The position numbers and the translations under genes are program-made. Source: Methylomonas paludis (GTDB lineage Bacteria; Pseudomonadota; Gammaproteobacteria; Methylococcales; Methylomonadaceae). From it: a stretch of DNA of 64,000 bases. Shown piece by piece: positions 45,451-54,476 of this stretch. A model generated the notes under the pieces. The model was not told the DNA's origin, did no database searches, and saw only the letters and a program-made list of their open reading frames with translations. The stretch covers positions 496,001 to 560,000 of the forward strand of contig NZ_CP073754.1 of the NCBI RefSeq assembly GCF_018734325.1. Reading direction: 5' to 3'. Position 1 is the first letter of the stretch; the number at the start of each line of letters is the position of its first letter.

Positions 45451-46785
45451 ATGAAAAAAACACATTTGACGCAAACACAATTTAGTAATCTGGAGCTGTC
45501 CGATACCATCATCAAGGGTTTGAAGGAAGCTGGATTTATCCATTGCACGCCGATACAGGACAAATCTTTGCCCTTGGCTTTACGCGGCAAAGATATTGCC
45601 GGTCAGGCTCAAACCGGCACCGGCAAAACCGCTACGTTTTTACTGGCGGCATTTCAGCATTTGCTTAACGACGAAAGCGAGAAAATCAAAAATCCGCGTG
45701 CCATTATTCTTGCCCCCACCCGCGAACTGGCTATCCAGATTCATAAAGATGCCGTGCTGATGAGTCAATACCTGGATCTCAAGTTTGCTTTGATCTACGG
45801 TGGCACTGATTACCAGAAACAGCTCGACAAGATCAAAACTAATGTGGATATCATTATCGGTACCCCAGGACGTATTATTGATTTTTACCGGCAGGGGGCG
45901 TTTACCCTGGATAATATCCAGGTTACTGTCATGGATGAGGCCGACCGTATGTTCGATCTAGGCTTTATCAAAGACATCCGCTTTCTGTTACGGCGGATGC
46001 CGCCGGCTGAAAAACGCCTCAATCTGCTGTTCTCAGCCACCTTATCTTACAAGGTCACCGAACTGGCTTACGAACATATGAACAATCCGGTGCTGATTAG
46101 GATTGAATCGGAGGAAGTCACTTCTAAAGCCATCAATCAGCTGGCTTTCTGTCCGGCAAATGAACAAAAAATTCCCTTGCTGATCGGTTTGCTGCGCCAT
46201 TATCAGCCGTTTCGCAGTATCGTTTTCGTCAATACCAAACGCAGTGCCGAACAATTGGATGATTATTTGCAGGCCAATGGCTATAAAACGGCATTATTAA
46301 GTGGCGACGTGCCGCAGGAAAAGCGTCAACGTCTGCTCAACGACTTTCAGGAAAATCGGGTTCATCTGTTAATAGCCACCGATGTAGCAGCCCGCGGTTT
46401 GCATATTCCCGATGTTTCGCATGTCATTAATTACGATTTACCCCAGGATGTCGAGGATTATGTGCATCGTATCGGGCGTACCGCGCGTTTTGGTGCCAGC
46501 GGCGAAGCTATCAGTTTTATCTGTGAAGAATATGCCTATTCCATGCCGGATATTGAAGACTATATCGGCGAAAAAGTTGCCATCCAGGCCATTACTCCGG
46601 AATTATTGGCGGAAAATGTGTTAATTCCCGAGCGTAAACAGCCACGCGAACGGGTGGTTAATCACAGTAAACGCCCACCTTCCGGGCCACGTTCCGCGCC
46701 ACGACCCAAACCAAGGCCGGCAGCGCAGACTACGCCAAGCCAGGCATCAGAGCCCGAAAGTCCTCAATCGCCGCAAATTCCGTAA
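45451..46785 (+). CDS. rhlB: DEAD-box RNA helicase (RhlB-like)
   Basis: The 444-residue protein has all DEAD-box motifs: Q-motif region GFIHCTPIQ, motif I AQTGTGKT, motif II DEAD in VMDEADRMFDLGF, motif III SAT and motif VI HRIGRTARFG. The C-terminal 50 residues are Pro- and Arg-rich (SKRPPSGPRSAPRPKPRP) and could bind RNA or partners. Its place next to trxA and rho is that of RhlB, the degradosome helicase. The last 56 bp overlap the convergent HAD gene. Confidence 0.93.
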   Translation: MKKTHLTQTQFSNLELSDTIIKGLKEAGFIHCTPIQDKSLPLALRGKDIAGQAQTGTGKTATFLLAAFQHLLNDESEKIKNPRAIILAPTRELAIQIHKDAVLMSQYLDLKFALIYGGTDYQKQLDKIKTNVDIIIGTPGRIIDFYRQGAFTLDNIQVTVMDEADRMFDLGFIKDIRFLLRRMPPAEKRLNLLFSATLSYKVTELAYEHMNNPVLIRIESEEVTSKAINQLAFCPANEQKIPLLIGLLRHYQPFRSIVFVNTKRSAEQLDDYLQANGYKTALLSGDVPQEKRQRLLNDFQENRVHLLIATDVAARGLHIPDVSHVINYDLPQDVEDYVHRIGRTARFGASGEAISFICEEYAYSMPDIEDYIGEKVAIQAITPELLAENVLIPERKQPRERVVNHSKRPPSGPRSAPRPKPRPAAQTTPSQASEPESPQSPQIP

Positions 46786-47389
46786 TCTGTTTCAGAGCAC
46801 CCCGGCTATCCGGCCGGGTAATCGCTACCAGATGGGCAATGCCAAAGTTTTGTGCAGAACGCAGCACCGCCGCACTGTCATCCACCAGCAGGGTATGTTG
46901 CTTATCATAAACATGGGTATCCTGTAACACCTGCCAAAATCCAGGCTGTTCTTTAGCCAGGCCAAAATCGTGCGAACAGATAATTGCGTCGAAAAAAATC
47001 TGCAAACAGGTTTTTTCCATTTTCAAATTCAAACTATGCCGGTGCGCATTAGTCACCAGCAATAAACGCTTGCCGCTACGCCGCACGGCATCCAGAAATT
47101 CGGTAACATGTGGATGTACAGCAATCAATCCCGCCAACTCCTGCTTTAAACCAGCGATATCCAGTTGTAGATCAGCACTCCAATAATCCAGACAATACCA
47201 TTCCAACTGGCCTTCCATGGCCCGAAAGCGTGGGGCAAGCGTCTGCTTGGCCGATTCCAGGCTAATATTGTGTAACTGCGCATACCGTAAAGGCACAAAC
47301 TCCTGCCAAAAATGGTTATCAAAATTCAAGTCCAGCAAAGTGCCGTCCATATCAAGCATTACCGTGTCGATTTCCTGCCAGACTAACAT
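46730..47389 (-). CDS. HAD-family GMP/IMP nucleotidase (YrfG-like)
   Basis: The 219-residue protein is a HAD hydrolase: motif I DMDGTLLDL, motif II Thr in LLLVTNAHRHS, motif III Lys in LAKEQPGFW and motif IV in LLVDDSAAVL. The GTLLDL...FWQEFVPLRYAQ opening is that of YrfG, which acts on GMP and IMP. It is divergent from nudE, as in Escherichia coli. Its 3' end overlaps that of the helicase gene on the opposite strand by 56 bp. Confidence 0.88.
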   Translation of the reverse strand: MLVWQEIDTVMLDMDGTLLDLNFDNHFWQEFVPLRYAQLHNISLESAKQTLAPRFRAMEGQLEWYCLDYWSADLQLDIAGLKQELAGLIAVHPHVTEFLDAVRRSGKRLLLVTNAHRHSLNLKMEKTCLQIFFDAIICSHDFGLAKEQPGFWQVLQDTHVYDKQHTLLVDDSAAVLRSAQNFGIAHLVAITRPDSRGALKQITEFAAIEDFRALMPGLA

Positions 47390-47543
47390 TGTGCGGTATC
47401 CCTAAAAGATGCAGTAACTAAAAAACGGCATGGTAACCAAAAACCTGCGCTCTTACTAGCTGGACTCTGTTACGATGTTTTTCAAATCGAATATGCCCGG
47501 AAAAAACAACAGTCCGCATCATTAACCAGATATGAAGCAGCCC

Positions 47544-48095
47544 ATGTCTAAAAAAATACCTATCATTCACAGTACTGCCGTGGTTGCCGAAAGCCGTTTG
47601 TTTCGGATAGAGGCGCTGGAAATCGAATTTTCCGGTGGCCAGTTTCGCCAATATGAGCGCCTGGCCCGTAATGCTTCGATGGGGGCAGTACTGGTAGTAC
47701 CCATGCTTGACTCGCACACGGTGTTACTGGTCAGAGAATATGCTGCCGGATTACATCGTTACGAACTGGGTTTGCCGAAAGGTAAAATTGATGCCGGTGA
47801 AGACAGTCTGGCTGCCGCCAATCGCGAACTCAAGGAAGAAGTGGGTTTCGGCGCCAACCGCCTATCGCACTTGCACACTGTTTCATTGGCGCCGGCCTAT
47901 CTGGAACACACCATAGACATCATTTTGGCGCAAGATCTCTATCCGGAAAAACTGCTTGGCGACGAACCCGAAGAACTGGAAGTGGTTCCCTGGAACATTT
48001 ACCAAATTGATCAGTTGCTGGCCACTGGCGAATGCAGCGAAGCCCGCTCAATTGCTGCTTTATACATGGCCGCCGAATATCTACGCAAATGCTAG
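47544..48095 (+). CDS. nudE: ADP-sugar/NADH pyrophosphatase-type Nudix hydrolase NudE
   Basis: The 183-residue protein has the Nudix box GKIDAGEDSLAAANRELKEE followed by VGF, with the metal-binding Glu residues in place. It resembles NudE, which hydrolyses ADP-ribose, NADH and Ap3A-type compounds. The start MSKKIPIIHSTAVVAESRLF fits the family; an ATG four codons upstream is possible. It is divergent from the YrfG-like gene, supporting the name. It ends 28 bp from the convergent DUF4186 gene. Confidence 0.9.
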   Translation: MSKKIPIIHSTAVVAESRLFRIEALEIEFSGGQFRQYERLARNASMGAVLVVPMLDSHTVLLVREYAAGLHRYELGLPKGKIDAGEDSLAAANRELKEEVGFGANRLSHLHTVSLAPAYLEHTIDIILAQDLYPEKLLGDEPEELEVVPWNIYQIDQLLATGECSEARSIAALYMAAEYLRKC

Positions 48096-48122
48096 CGCTG
48101 AAAGACGCCGGTACAGCAAGTA

Positions 48123-48476
48123 TCAGCGCATTTCTTGGCGTAACCAGCGCTCCAGTACGGCTACCACATAGGCTATTTGTGTGTCAGTCAAAGCCATGCT
48201 CTGCGGCAGACCATGCCATTTTGCCAGACAGCCCCGGCAACAACAGGCGGTGGCATGTTGGGCAATAAATACCGGATGGCCGCGATAAGGGGTTTGTTTG
48301 CCGTCGTTATGGGGCTGAGCTGCCGCGAGCCTAAGCCGAACAAAGTCTCGGGCATGGCTTAGCACGATGTCCAGGCCTTTATCACGCAAATATGCCTGCT
48401 CTTTGGCCGGCAAATGAAAACGCTGGCGAAATGCCGATTTCGCCAATGCGGCAAAGATGGTATCGACATCGGCCAT
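48123..48476 (-). CDS. DUF4186 family protein
   Basis: The 117-residue product begins MADVDTIFAALAKSAFRQRF. It has the DUF4186 core: GLDIVLSHARDFVRLRLAAA, then TPYRGHPVFIAQHATACCCR, with a cluster of cysteines and histidines that may bind metal. The C-terminus has LAKWHGLP. The function is unknown. It begins 3 bp after the batD stop and may be cotranscribed with the Bat operon. Confidence 0.85.
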   Translation of the reverse strand: MADVDTIFAALAKSAFRQRFHLPAKEQAYLRDKGLDIVLSHARDFVRLRLAAAQPHNDGKQTPYRGHPVFIAQHATACCCRGCLAKWHGLPQSMALTDTQIAYVVAVLERWLRQEMR

Positions 48477-48478
48477 GA

Positions 48479-50176
48479 TTAAAGCTTGTACAATGGTTCC
48501 AGGCCTTTTTCTTCACTGGGTTTAGGCTTGGATATGTTGTGATGTTGGCTAAACGCCTGCCATAAAGGCAGGCCTGTCCAGTCTGCCTGCAAACCGGCAT
48601 ACAAATGCTGATTTAACAGTTCAATTTCATCGCGCAACGGGGCTTTGCAATTGCCGGCCAAACTACCCAGGCTATCGGCCGCGTATTCAGCTTTACCCCA
48701 CTGTAGCAATAGTTGCTTAGCCAAACCGGCATTATCATCCATACAGGCGCGTTGTAGGCGTTTTTCGATAGTGGAATTGGCGGCTGGTGTCGCGCTATTC
48801 CGTAATGGTTTTTCGGCGACTTGTGGTTTGGGGCGCTGGTACAGTTTCCAAACAGTCAGCAGCCAGCCTATAGCAAGACAGGCCGACAAAACCTGCCAAA
48901 AATATACCTGGCTGTTGTCGTTTGCAGGCTGTGTTATGCTGTGTTTATCGTATGCTGCCACAGCAGTTGGAGCCTTGGTCGTTTCGGCTGGTGCTCCGGT
49001 ATTTGCTTCATTTCCGGCCAGCGCTTTAATAGTTATCGCCGCTAATCTTGCGGTTTCAGTGCGCTGGGTTTTGGTGTTAAACCAGACAATCTCAATGGCC
49101 GGCAGGTTATAGTCACCAGATTTGGCTGGGATAAAGGCAATCTTTTCTTCACGGAAGGCTACCAGGCCATCGTTTTGTTTGTCCTCTCTTAGTTGTGGTT
49201 GATCCGGATAGGTTTTGATGCCATCCACGGCAAGCGTGCTGGCGAGTTCCGGCAATTGACCAACCGTAGTGCCGTGTGCGGTTAAACGCAATGTCCGGGT
49301 TAACGGTTCTCCGACTTTGGTTTCCAGACGATTATTCGACCAACTTTCCGTTAATTCCAGAGCTTCGGCACTTAGCCAGGCCTGATTTTTAAAGCCAGCT
49401 GGTTCGGATTGCACTGTCAGCGTAATGGCTTTGGATGCTATGCGGCGGGTTTCGGAAGTTTGCTGATTAAAAAAGCTGTTGAAACGCGGTTTGCGCATCG
49501 TTAGCACGTCGGCAGTCAGCGAGAGCGGCGCAATTGTAAACACCCCGCTTTGTTGGGGAAAGATCGCGTATTTGCGCTCAGTGACCCAATAATCAACACC
49601 TTTAATTTGCGTCGTGTAATTACTGTCTTCGCCTAGTTTTTCAATCACCGCATCTTTCAGTTGCGGTTCATCCAGCCTGGCTTGAGTAATTTGCAGGCGG
49701 CGGAACAAACGCACGGTATATAACACCTGTGATTGCACATAAGGCGTTTCGGTGCTGGTGCTTACTTCCAGGAAAATTTCCTCATCATTTTGAGGTGCAG
49801 TACTGGTTTCAGTGACATTCAGGCGCAAAGGTTTGCTGTTGTCGTTGCCGAAGGCAATCGGTGGAATCAACAATTCCCCTGGCTGCTTGGCCATCAAGGT
49901 CAAGATCCATTGTTCGCTCCGGTTGCCGTGGCCATTTACCCAAGAGGCATTACTGCTGCGCTGCTGATTCAAAATTTCAAAATTGTCTTGCAAGGGGGTA
50001 AAATCCGGATCGGCATCCGGGGTGGCGGTGGAGGAAAAAGTAATTTGAAATGAATCATGCAGATTGACCGGATTACGATCCACCGATACCTGAATTTCGG
50101 CAGCCTGGGCAATCAGATTAAGCAATAATAAAACGGGGACAAGTAGAGCTTGCAATATTCTCATCGGTGTTACCAT
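48479..50176 (-). CDS. batD: BatD-like protein (oxygen tolerance family)
   Basis: The 565-residue protein has a signal peptide (ALLVPVLLLLNLIAQAAEI). Its large extracytoplasmic beta-rich region (about 25-420) carries YTVRLFRRLQITQARLDEPQ and YWVTERKYAIFPQQSGVFTI, as in BatD. One transmembrane helix near residue 435 (VYFWQVLSACLAIGWLLTVW) is followed by a cytosolic helical tail. It is the last membrane gene of the MoxR/Bat operon and overlaps the batB-batC gene by 7 bp. The Bat system is linked to stress survival and to folding at the membrane; its exact task is unclear. Confidence 0.88.
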   Translation of the reverse strand: MVTPMRILQALLVPVLLLLNLIAQAAEIQVSVDRNPVNLHDSFQITFSSTATPDADPDFTPLQDNFEILNQQRSSNASWVNGHGNRSEQWILTLMAKQPGELLIPPIAFGNDNSKPLRLNVTETSTAPQNDEEIFLEVSTSTETPYVQSQVLYTVRLFRRLQITQARLDEPQLKDAVIEKLGEDSNYTTQIKGVDYWVTERKYAIFPQQSGVFTIAPLSLTADVLTMRKPRFNSFFNQQTSETRRIASKAITLTVQSEPAGFKNQAWLSAEALELTESWSNNRLETKVGEPLTRTLRLTAHGTTVGQLPELASTLAVDGIKTYPDQPQLREDKQNDGLVAFREEKIAFIPAKSGDYNLPAIEIVWFNTKTQRTETARLAAITIKALAGNEANTGAPAETTKAPTAVAAYDKHSITQPANDNSQVYFWQVLSACLAIGWLLTVWKLYQRPKPQVAEKPLRNSATPAANSTIEKRLQRACMDDNAGLAKQLLLQWGKAEYAADSLGSLAGNCKAPLRDEIELLNQHLYAGLQADWTGLPLWQAFSQHHNISKPKPSEEKGLEPLYKL

Positions 50177-51981
50177 TTGCTGTCAGCGGCAGGGTTGCTG
50201 CCTTGCTGCGAGTATTGATATTTGAACTTACGTTTTAATAAACCTGTCGGTTCATCAGGTATGCGTTTCAGCAATTGCTCGTTAGCGCGATCACGTTCAT
50301 TTTTTTCTTGTTGTTCGGCAGCTGTAAGCGGTTTTGCGCTGTTAGCCGTTTGATCCGGCTGGCCGGTTTGGGTTTCAGCGGGTTTAGTCTGGTTTGCCGG
50401 TGACTGTTGGGCCTGCTCAGTGGGTTTATCCGGCTGATCAGGCTGTTTGGATCGCTCGGTCTGGTCTTGGTCATGCTGGTTTTGCTGCTCACCCTGCTCA
50501 CCCTGGTCGCCCTGTTGATCAGTTTTTTGCGACTGATCGGATTGCTTGGCAGGCTGATCTTTTTTTTGTGGCTGTTGCTGATCGGAGTGTTGCTGATTAT
50601 CGGCTTGTTGTTTTTGTTCCTGCAAGCGCTTTTCCACCAGCTCCTTATTGTATTGGGCATCCTGATGATCCGGATTCAAAGCTAAAGCCTGCTGATAGGC
50701 TTTCACTGCCTCGGCTAACTGTCCGGCTTTGGCCAGCGCGTTGCCGCGATTGTAAAAACCATCGGCGTTCTGGGTTTCTTGCAAAGTTTCTGCCGCCTGT
50801 TGGTATGCGCCGGCTTTGTATTGTGCAACTGCACGCCAGTCTGGATTGGCAAACTCGGCAGCAGCCTGTGAATAATCTTGTTGGCTAAAAGCCTGTTGTG
50901 CACGCTGGTTAGGGTTGTGCCACAGGCTTTGCCAGTCAAATGCCCAGCTATCCTGAGGGTAGGGTAATAGTAAACACAGTCCCAACCATACCAGCAAGCC
51001 TTTGCGGAAGCGCAGGGCCGCCCATGGTAGTATCAGCAATACCAGCCAAGGGCCGGCTTCATCCCATTGCTGCAGTAATAAATTGTCTTGTTGTGCCTTA
51101 GTATCCTGTGGATTAATTCGGTTAAACGTTTTGCCCAATGTCTCCACATCAGCATCATCCGTGGTCACAGTCTGATATACACCCTGAGCTTTTGCAGCCA
51201 AGATTTGCAAATTGGCCGAGTCTAATTTAGCAACGATGATATTGCCACTGTCGTCTTTAACAAACCCCCCGCCCGGTTGCGAAATCGGAGCACCATCCTG
51301 AGTACCTATTGCTAATACCGAGATATGATAAGCGCCGCGTTCCGCCAGTACCTTGTCGATACTGTTGGTATCCAGTGAGTCGCTAATCAGCAATATATGG
51401 CCTTGTGCCACCCCGGCTTGGCGCAATAAGTCAGCGGCTTTATGCACCGCCCGGTCGGCATTACTGCCTGGACTGGGCATAATATCGGTACTTAGTGCCT
51501 CCAGTTGGCTGGCAATAGTCGCGGTGTCACTGGTCAGTGGTGTGACGGTAAAGGCTGTGCCGCCGTAAACCAGTAATGCAGTCTGTCCATCTTTGCGTTG
51601 GTTCAGCAAGTCGGCAATTTTGTAACGGGCTTTAGCAATACGACTGGGCTTAATATCGGTAGCATCCATAGACGCAGATAGATTAAGGGCTATTACCAGT
51701 GCCGAGTCATTGCGGAAAGCCGGGCTAGGTAAGCGCTGCCAAGTTGGTCCAGCCAGAGCCAGAACCGTTGTTAATCCTACCAAAGCAGTGACCAGCAGGC
51801 CACTCCGGCGTTGCCGCAAAGGTGTGGTCTGTAAAAGATAAGGCAGCAGTTCTGCATCGCAGACTTCCAGCCAATAGTTCTGCGCCTGTTTGCGCCGGAA
51901 CAACAGCAAGAGTATCAGCGTACCTGGTAGCAAAGCCAGTAGCCATTCTGGGCGTAAAAAATGAAATTCGTTAAAATTCAT
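50170..51981 (-). CDS. Fused BatB (VWA) and BatC (TPR) protein
   Basis: The 603-residue protein has two membrane segments near the N-terminus, a VWA domain (about 85-285), another membrane segment near 305-330, then TPRs (about 355-460; GFYNRGNALAKAGQLAEAVK). A long Gln- and Asp-rich low-complexity tail (about 460-575) follows. BatB and BatC are separate genes in many bacteria. The metal-site motif DxSxS of the VWA domain reads NLSAS here (VIALNLSASMDATD), with Asn for Asp. It overlaps batA by 4 bp. Confidence 0.88.
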   Translation of the reverse strand: MNFNEFHFLRPEWLLALLPGTLILLLLFRRKQAQNYWLEVCDAELLPYLLQTTPLRQRRSGLLVTALVGLTTVLALAGPTWQRLPSPAFRNDSALVIALNLSASMDATDIKPSRIAKARYKIADLLNQRKDGQTALLVYGGTAFTVTPLTSDTATIASQLEALSTDIMPSPGSNADRAVHKAADLLRQAGVAQGHILLISDSLDTNSIDKVLAERGAYHISVLAIGTQDGAPISQPGGGFVKDDSGNIIVAKLDSANLQILAAKAQGVYQTVTTDDADVETLGKTFNRINPQDTKAQQDNLLLQQWDEAGPWLVLLILPWAALRFRKGLLVWLGLCLLLPYPQDSWAFDWQSLWHNPNQRAQQAFSQQDYSQAAAEFANPDWRAVAQYKAGAYQQAAETLQETQNADGFYNRGNALAKAGQLAEAVKAYQQALALNPDHQDAQYNKELVEKRLQEQKQQADNQQHSDQQQPQKKDQPAKQSDQSQKTDQQGDQGEQGEQQNQHDQDQTERSKQPDQPDKPTEQAQQSPANQTKPAETQTGQPDQTANSAKPLTAAEQQEKNERDRANEQLLKRIPDEPTGLLKRKFKYQYSQQGSNPAADSKW

Positions 51982-52964
51982 GATTGCCTCAAATCATAAA
52001 GCGTCAGTCCCGCCACCAATATTAGCGCCAGTGTCAATGGCCAATAAAACAATTCACTTTGGGGACGGAAATATTGCTTGTCTTTTTCCACAGGTTCCAA
52101 TTGATCCAGTATGGTATATATTTGTGCCAGTTCCTCACTGTTATGCGCTCGGAAATAACGACCGCCGCTAGTATTGGCAATAGCTGTCAGGGTTTTTTCG
52201 TCAAGATCGGCTGATGGATTTACCCGGCGGGCACCAAATAAACTGCGTACCAGCATTTCATCGGCACCAATGCCTATTGTATAAATTTTCAGATGATGGT
52301 TAGCTGCCAGTTCTGCTGCTTTCAAAGGTGTCAGCTCACCGGCGGTATTCGCACCATCCGTCAACAAAATCAGTACCCGGCTATCGGTTTTCTGATTTTG
52401 CAGGCGTTTAACCGCCAGACCAATAGCATCACCTATTGATGTTTGTGGCTCGTCCTCAGTAATGCCGATAAAAGCTTCGTTTAACAAGGTACGCACGGTT
52501 TTGCGATCAAAAGTGAGTGGTACATGCAGATAAGCTTGGGTGCCAAACAAAATCAAGCCCAAGCGGTCACCGGTACGGCGCTGAATAAACTCCCCGGCCA
52601 CTTGTTTAATGGCGGTTAGCCGGTCCACCGGACTACCGTTAATAATAAAATCCTGTTCATGCATACTTCCAGATACATCGACTGCCAGCATCAGGTCGCG
52701 GCCACTGACGGATAGTTCCAGCGGCTCGCCTAACCATTGCGGACGCGTTGTCGCCAAGACCAGACAGCACCAGGCCAGGGCGGCCACCCATAATGACCAG
52801 GGGCGGTAGGTACGGACGACACGGTTTTCCCCGGTGCCGAAATCGGCTAAAAACGGAACTTTTAACGCGGCTTGTTGCTCCTCTGTTTGGGCCGGCAGCA
52901 ATAACCTGATCAATAGCGGGAATGGTAATAACAGCAATAGCCATGGCCAATATAAATTAATCAT
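51978..52964 (-). CDS. batA: BatA-like VWA domain membrane protein
   Basis: The 328-residue protein has membrane segments near both ends (about 5-25 and 50-75, and 305-325) and a VWA domain with an intact metal site, DVSGSM, in LMLAVDVSGSMHEQDF. TDGANTAGELTP completes the site. BatA and BatB work with MoxR-family ATPases. It overlaps the upstream DUF4381 gene and the downstream batB-batC gene by 4 bp each, so the operon is tightly coupled. Confidence 0.9.
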   Translation of the reverse strand: MINLYWPWLLLLLPFPLLIRLLLPAQTEEQQAALKVPFLADFGTGENRVVRTYRPWSLWVAALAWCCLVLATTRPQWLGEPLELSVSGRDLMLAVDVSGSMHEQDFIINGSPVDRLTAIKQVAGEFIQRRTGDRLGLILFGTQAYLHVPLTFDRKTVRTLLNEAFIGITEDEPQTSIGDAIGLAVKRLQNQKTDSRVLILLTDGANTAGELTPLKAAELAANHHLKIYTIGIGADEMLVRSLFGARRVNPSADLDEKTLTAIANTSGGRYFRAHNSEELAQIYTILDQLEPVEKDKQYFRPQSELFYWPLTLALILVAGLTLYDLRQS

Positions 52965-53488
52965 GGTTTATTCCTGAATATCACACCGCTTAATAAGCCG
53001 GTGCTGTTGCCAGCTGGTTTTTGTCGCTTCAGCCAACGCTCGCAAAGCGAGAATAACTCGGCAAATTCCACGGTATCTGGTGGGCTTTGCCGGTATTGGG
53101 CATTTGCCAGACATTGGCCTACACCTTGGCTAAATGGTGCGTCAGTAAAGGATTTGTCCAAAAACGCCAGCCAGTCCTGGCCGCTAAGACTGGCTACATC
53201 ACTGCGTGGTGTAGTGCTGATGGCTACCCGGCGTAACCATGCCGATAGCGCGATCAGCGTTTCCAGATTGTCCCGATCCGGATTGTTTCGAATAGCCAGC
53301 AATAACTTAGCTGCAGTTTGTAATGCTATCCGCTGCTGGGCACGGCGGTATAGATACCCGGCCAGAGTAATTAATATGAGCACTAAAATGGCCACCAGCC
53401 ACCAGCCGGGAGCAGGTGGCCACCAGCTGATTGGCTCGGGTAAATGAATATCTCTTAAAGGCAATGGTTCCATAGTCAATTGTTGCAT
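52961..53488 (-). CDS. DUF4381 family membrane protein
   Basis: The 175-residue protein has the DUF4381 opening PLRDIHLPEPISWWPPAPGW, one transmembrane helix (WWLVAILVLILITLAGYLYR) and a cytosolic helical domain with SLSGQDWLAFLD. This family is found between DUF58 and batA genes in gammaproteobacterial Bat operons. Its role is not known. It overlaps batA by 4 bp; 56 bp separate it from the DUF58 gene. Confidence 0.88.
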   Translation of the reverse strand: MQQLTMEPLPLRDIHLPEPISWWPPAPGWWLVAILVLILITLAGYLYRRAQQRIALQTAAKLLLAIRNNPDRDNLETLIALSAWLRRVAISTTPRSDVASLSGQDWLAFLDKSFTDAPFSQGVGQCLANAQYRQSPPDTVEFAELFSLCERWLKRQKPAGNSTGLLSGVIFRNKP

Positions 53489-53544
53489 TTAAGCGGAATA
53501 GTGATGGATGTGCATCATGGTTGCAGGGAATAGCAGCTTCAATA

Positions 53545-54456
53545 TCATCTCAATGTTTGTAGAACTTCAGCGGGTTGCTGAGTAGTGCTGCATGATAGCC
53601 AAGTCAGGTGCAGTTTGCGACACAGTTGCTGCAAGTAGGTTTGCCGGTTTTGAAAGCGTTGCTGATAGTTCAGTGCAAAGCGTTTGTCGCTACTATCTAT
53701 TAATAATTCCCGCAGGCTGTCGGTAAAACGGTAGCGGCCTTTACTGGGCAATTTGGCTTCAAGTGGGTCGTTAATCTGGATTAGCGCCACATCACAATGG
53801 CGGGCCAATTTGGCCAAATGATGCTCAGCATTACTATTCAGGCCGCGAAAATCGCTGAGAATAATCACCTGACTGCCGGGGCGGGCGTGCTGCAATAATC
53901 TGGCCAGCACTTTATCCAGACTTAAATCGGCCACTGGCGTATAGCGGGGTTTCACCAAGGCATTAAAAAAATGCAGCAATGCAGCTTTGCCGGCCAAGGG
54001 TTTTAATTCCTGACAGCCGGTTTCGTTAAAAATCTGGCCACCAATCCGGTCGCGCTGGCGTAAGGCCGTCCAGGCCAATAAGCCAGCCAGTTTGGCAGCT
54101 TGCACTGATTTAAAAACGCCGCGGGTAGCAAATGTCATGGTAGATCTATAATCAACAGAGATGAACAGTGGCCGCTCTCGTTCTTCACGAAAAACCTTGC
54201 TATGTACTTTGTCGGTTCGTGCCGTCACTCGCCAATCAATGCGGCGTACATCGTCTCCAGGCTGATAGAGCCGGGTTTCATCAAAAATCATGCCTCGGCC
54301 TTTCTGCGGCGATAAATAATCACCATTGTTTACGGCACGGATACCAGCATAGCGCAGTTGCAATGCCGCCGCCGCTTTAGCCAGATCAATCAGGTTTTTT
54401 AAGCTGACCTTGACCCGTTCATCATGATTTGCCGCTAGAGAATTGTATTTATCCAT
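53545..54456 (-). CDS. DUF58 family protein of the MoxR/Bat operon
   Basis: The 303-residue soluble protein has the DUF58 core YQPGDDVRRIDWRVTARTDK (about residues 66-85). A VWA-like part with VDYRSTMTFATRGVFK and VIILSDFRGL follows. It is the second gene of the operon, 20 bp after moxR. DUF58 proteins pair with MoxR ATPases, possibly as substrate or adaptor. It lacks the membrane helices found in some relatives. Confidence 0.92.
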   Translation of the reverse strand: MDKYNSLAANHDERVKVSLKNLIDLAKAAAALQLRYAGIRAVNNGDYLSPQKGRGMIFDETRLYQPGDDVRRIDWRVTARTDKVHSKVFREERERPLFISVDYRSTMTFATRGVFKSVQAAKLAGLLAWTALRQRDRIGGQIFNETGCQELKPLAGKAALLHFFNALVKPRYTPVADLSLDKVLARLLQHARPGSQVIILSDFRGLNSNAEHHLAKLARHCDVALIQINDPLEAKLPSKGRYRFTDSLRELLIDSSDKRFALNYQQRFQNRQTYLQQLCRKLHLTWLSCSTTQQPAEVLQTLR

Positions 54457-54476
54457 TATGGAGTAGGGAGACAGGT

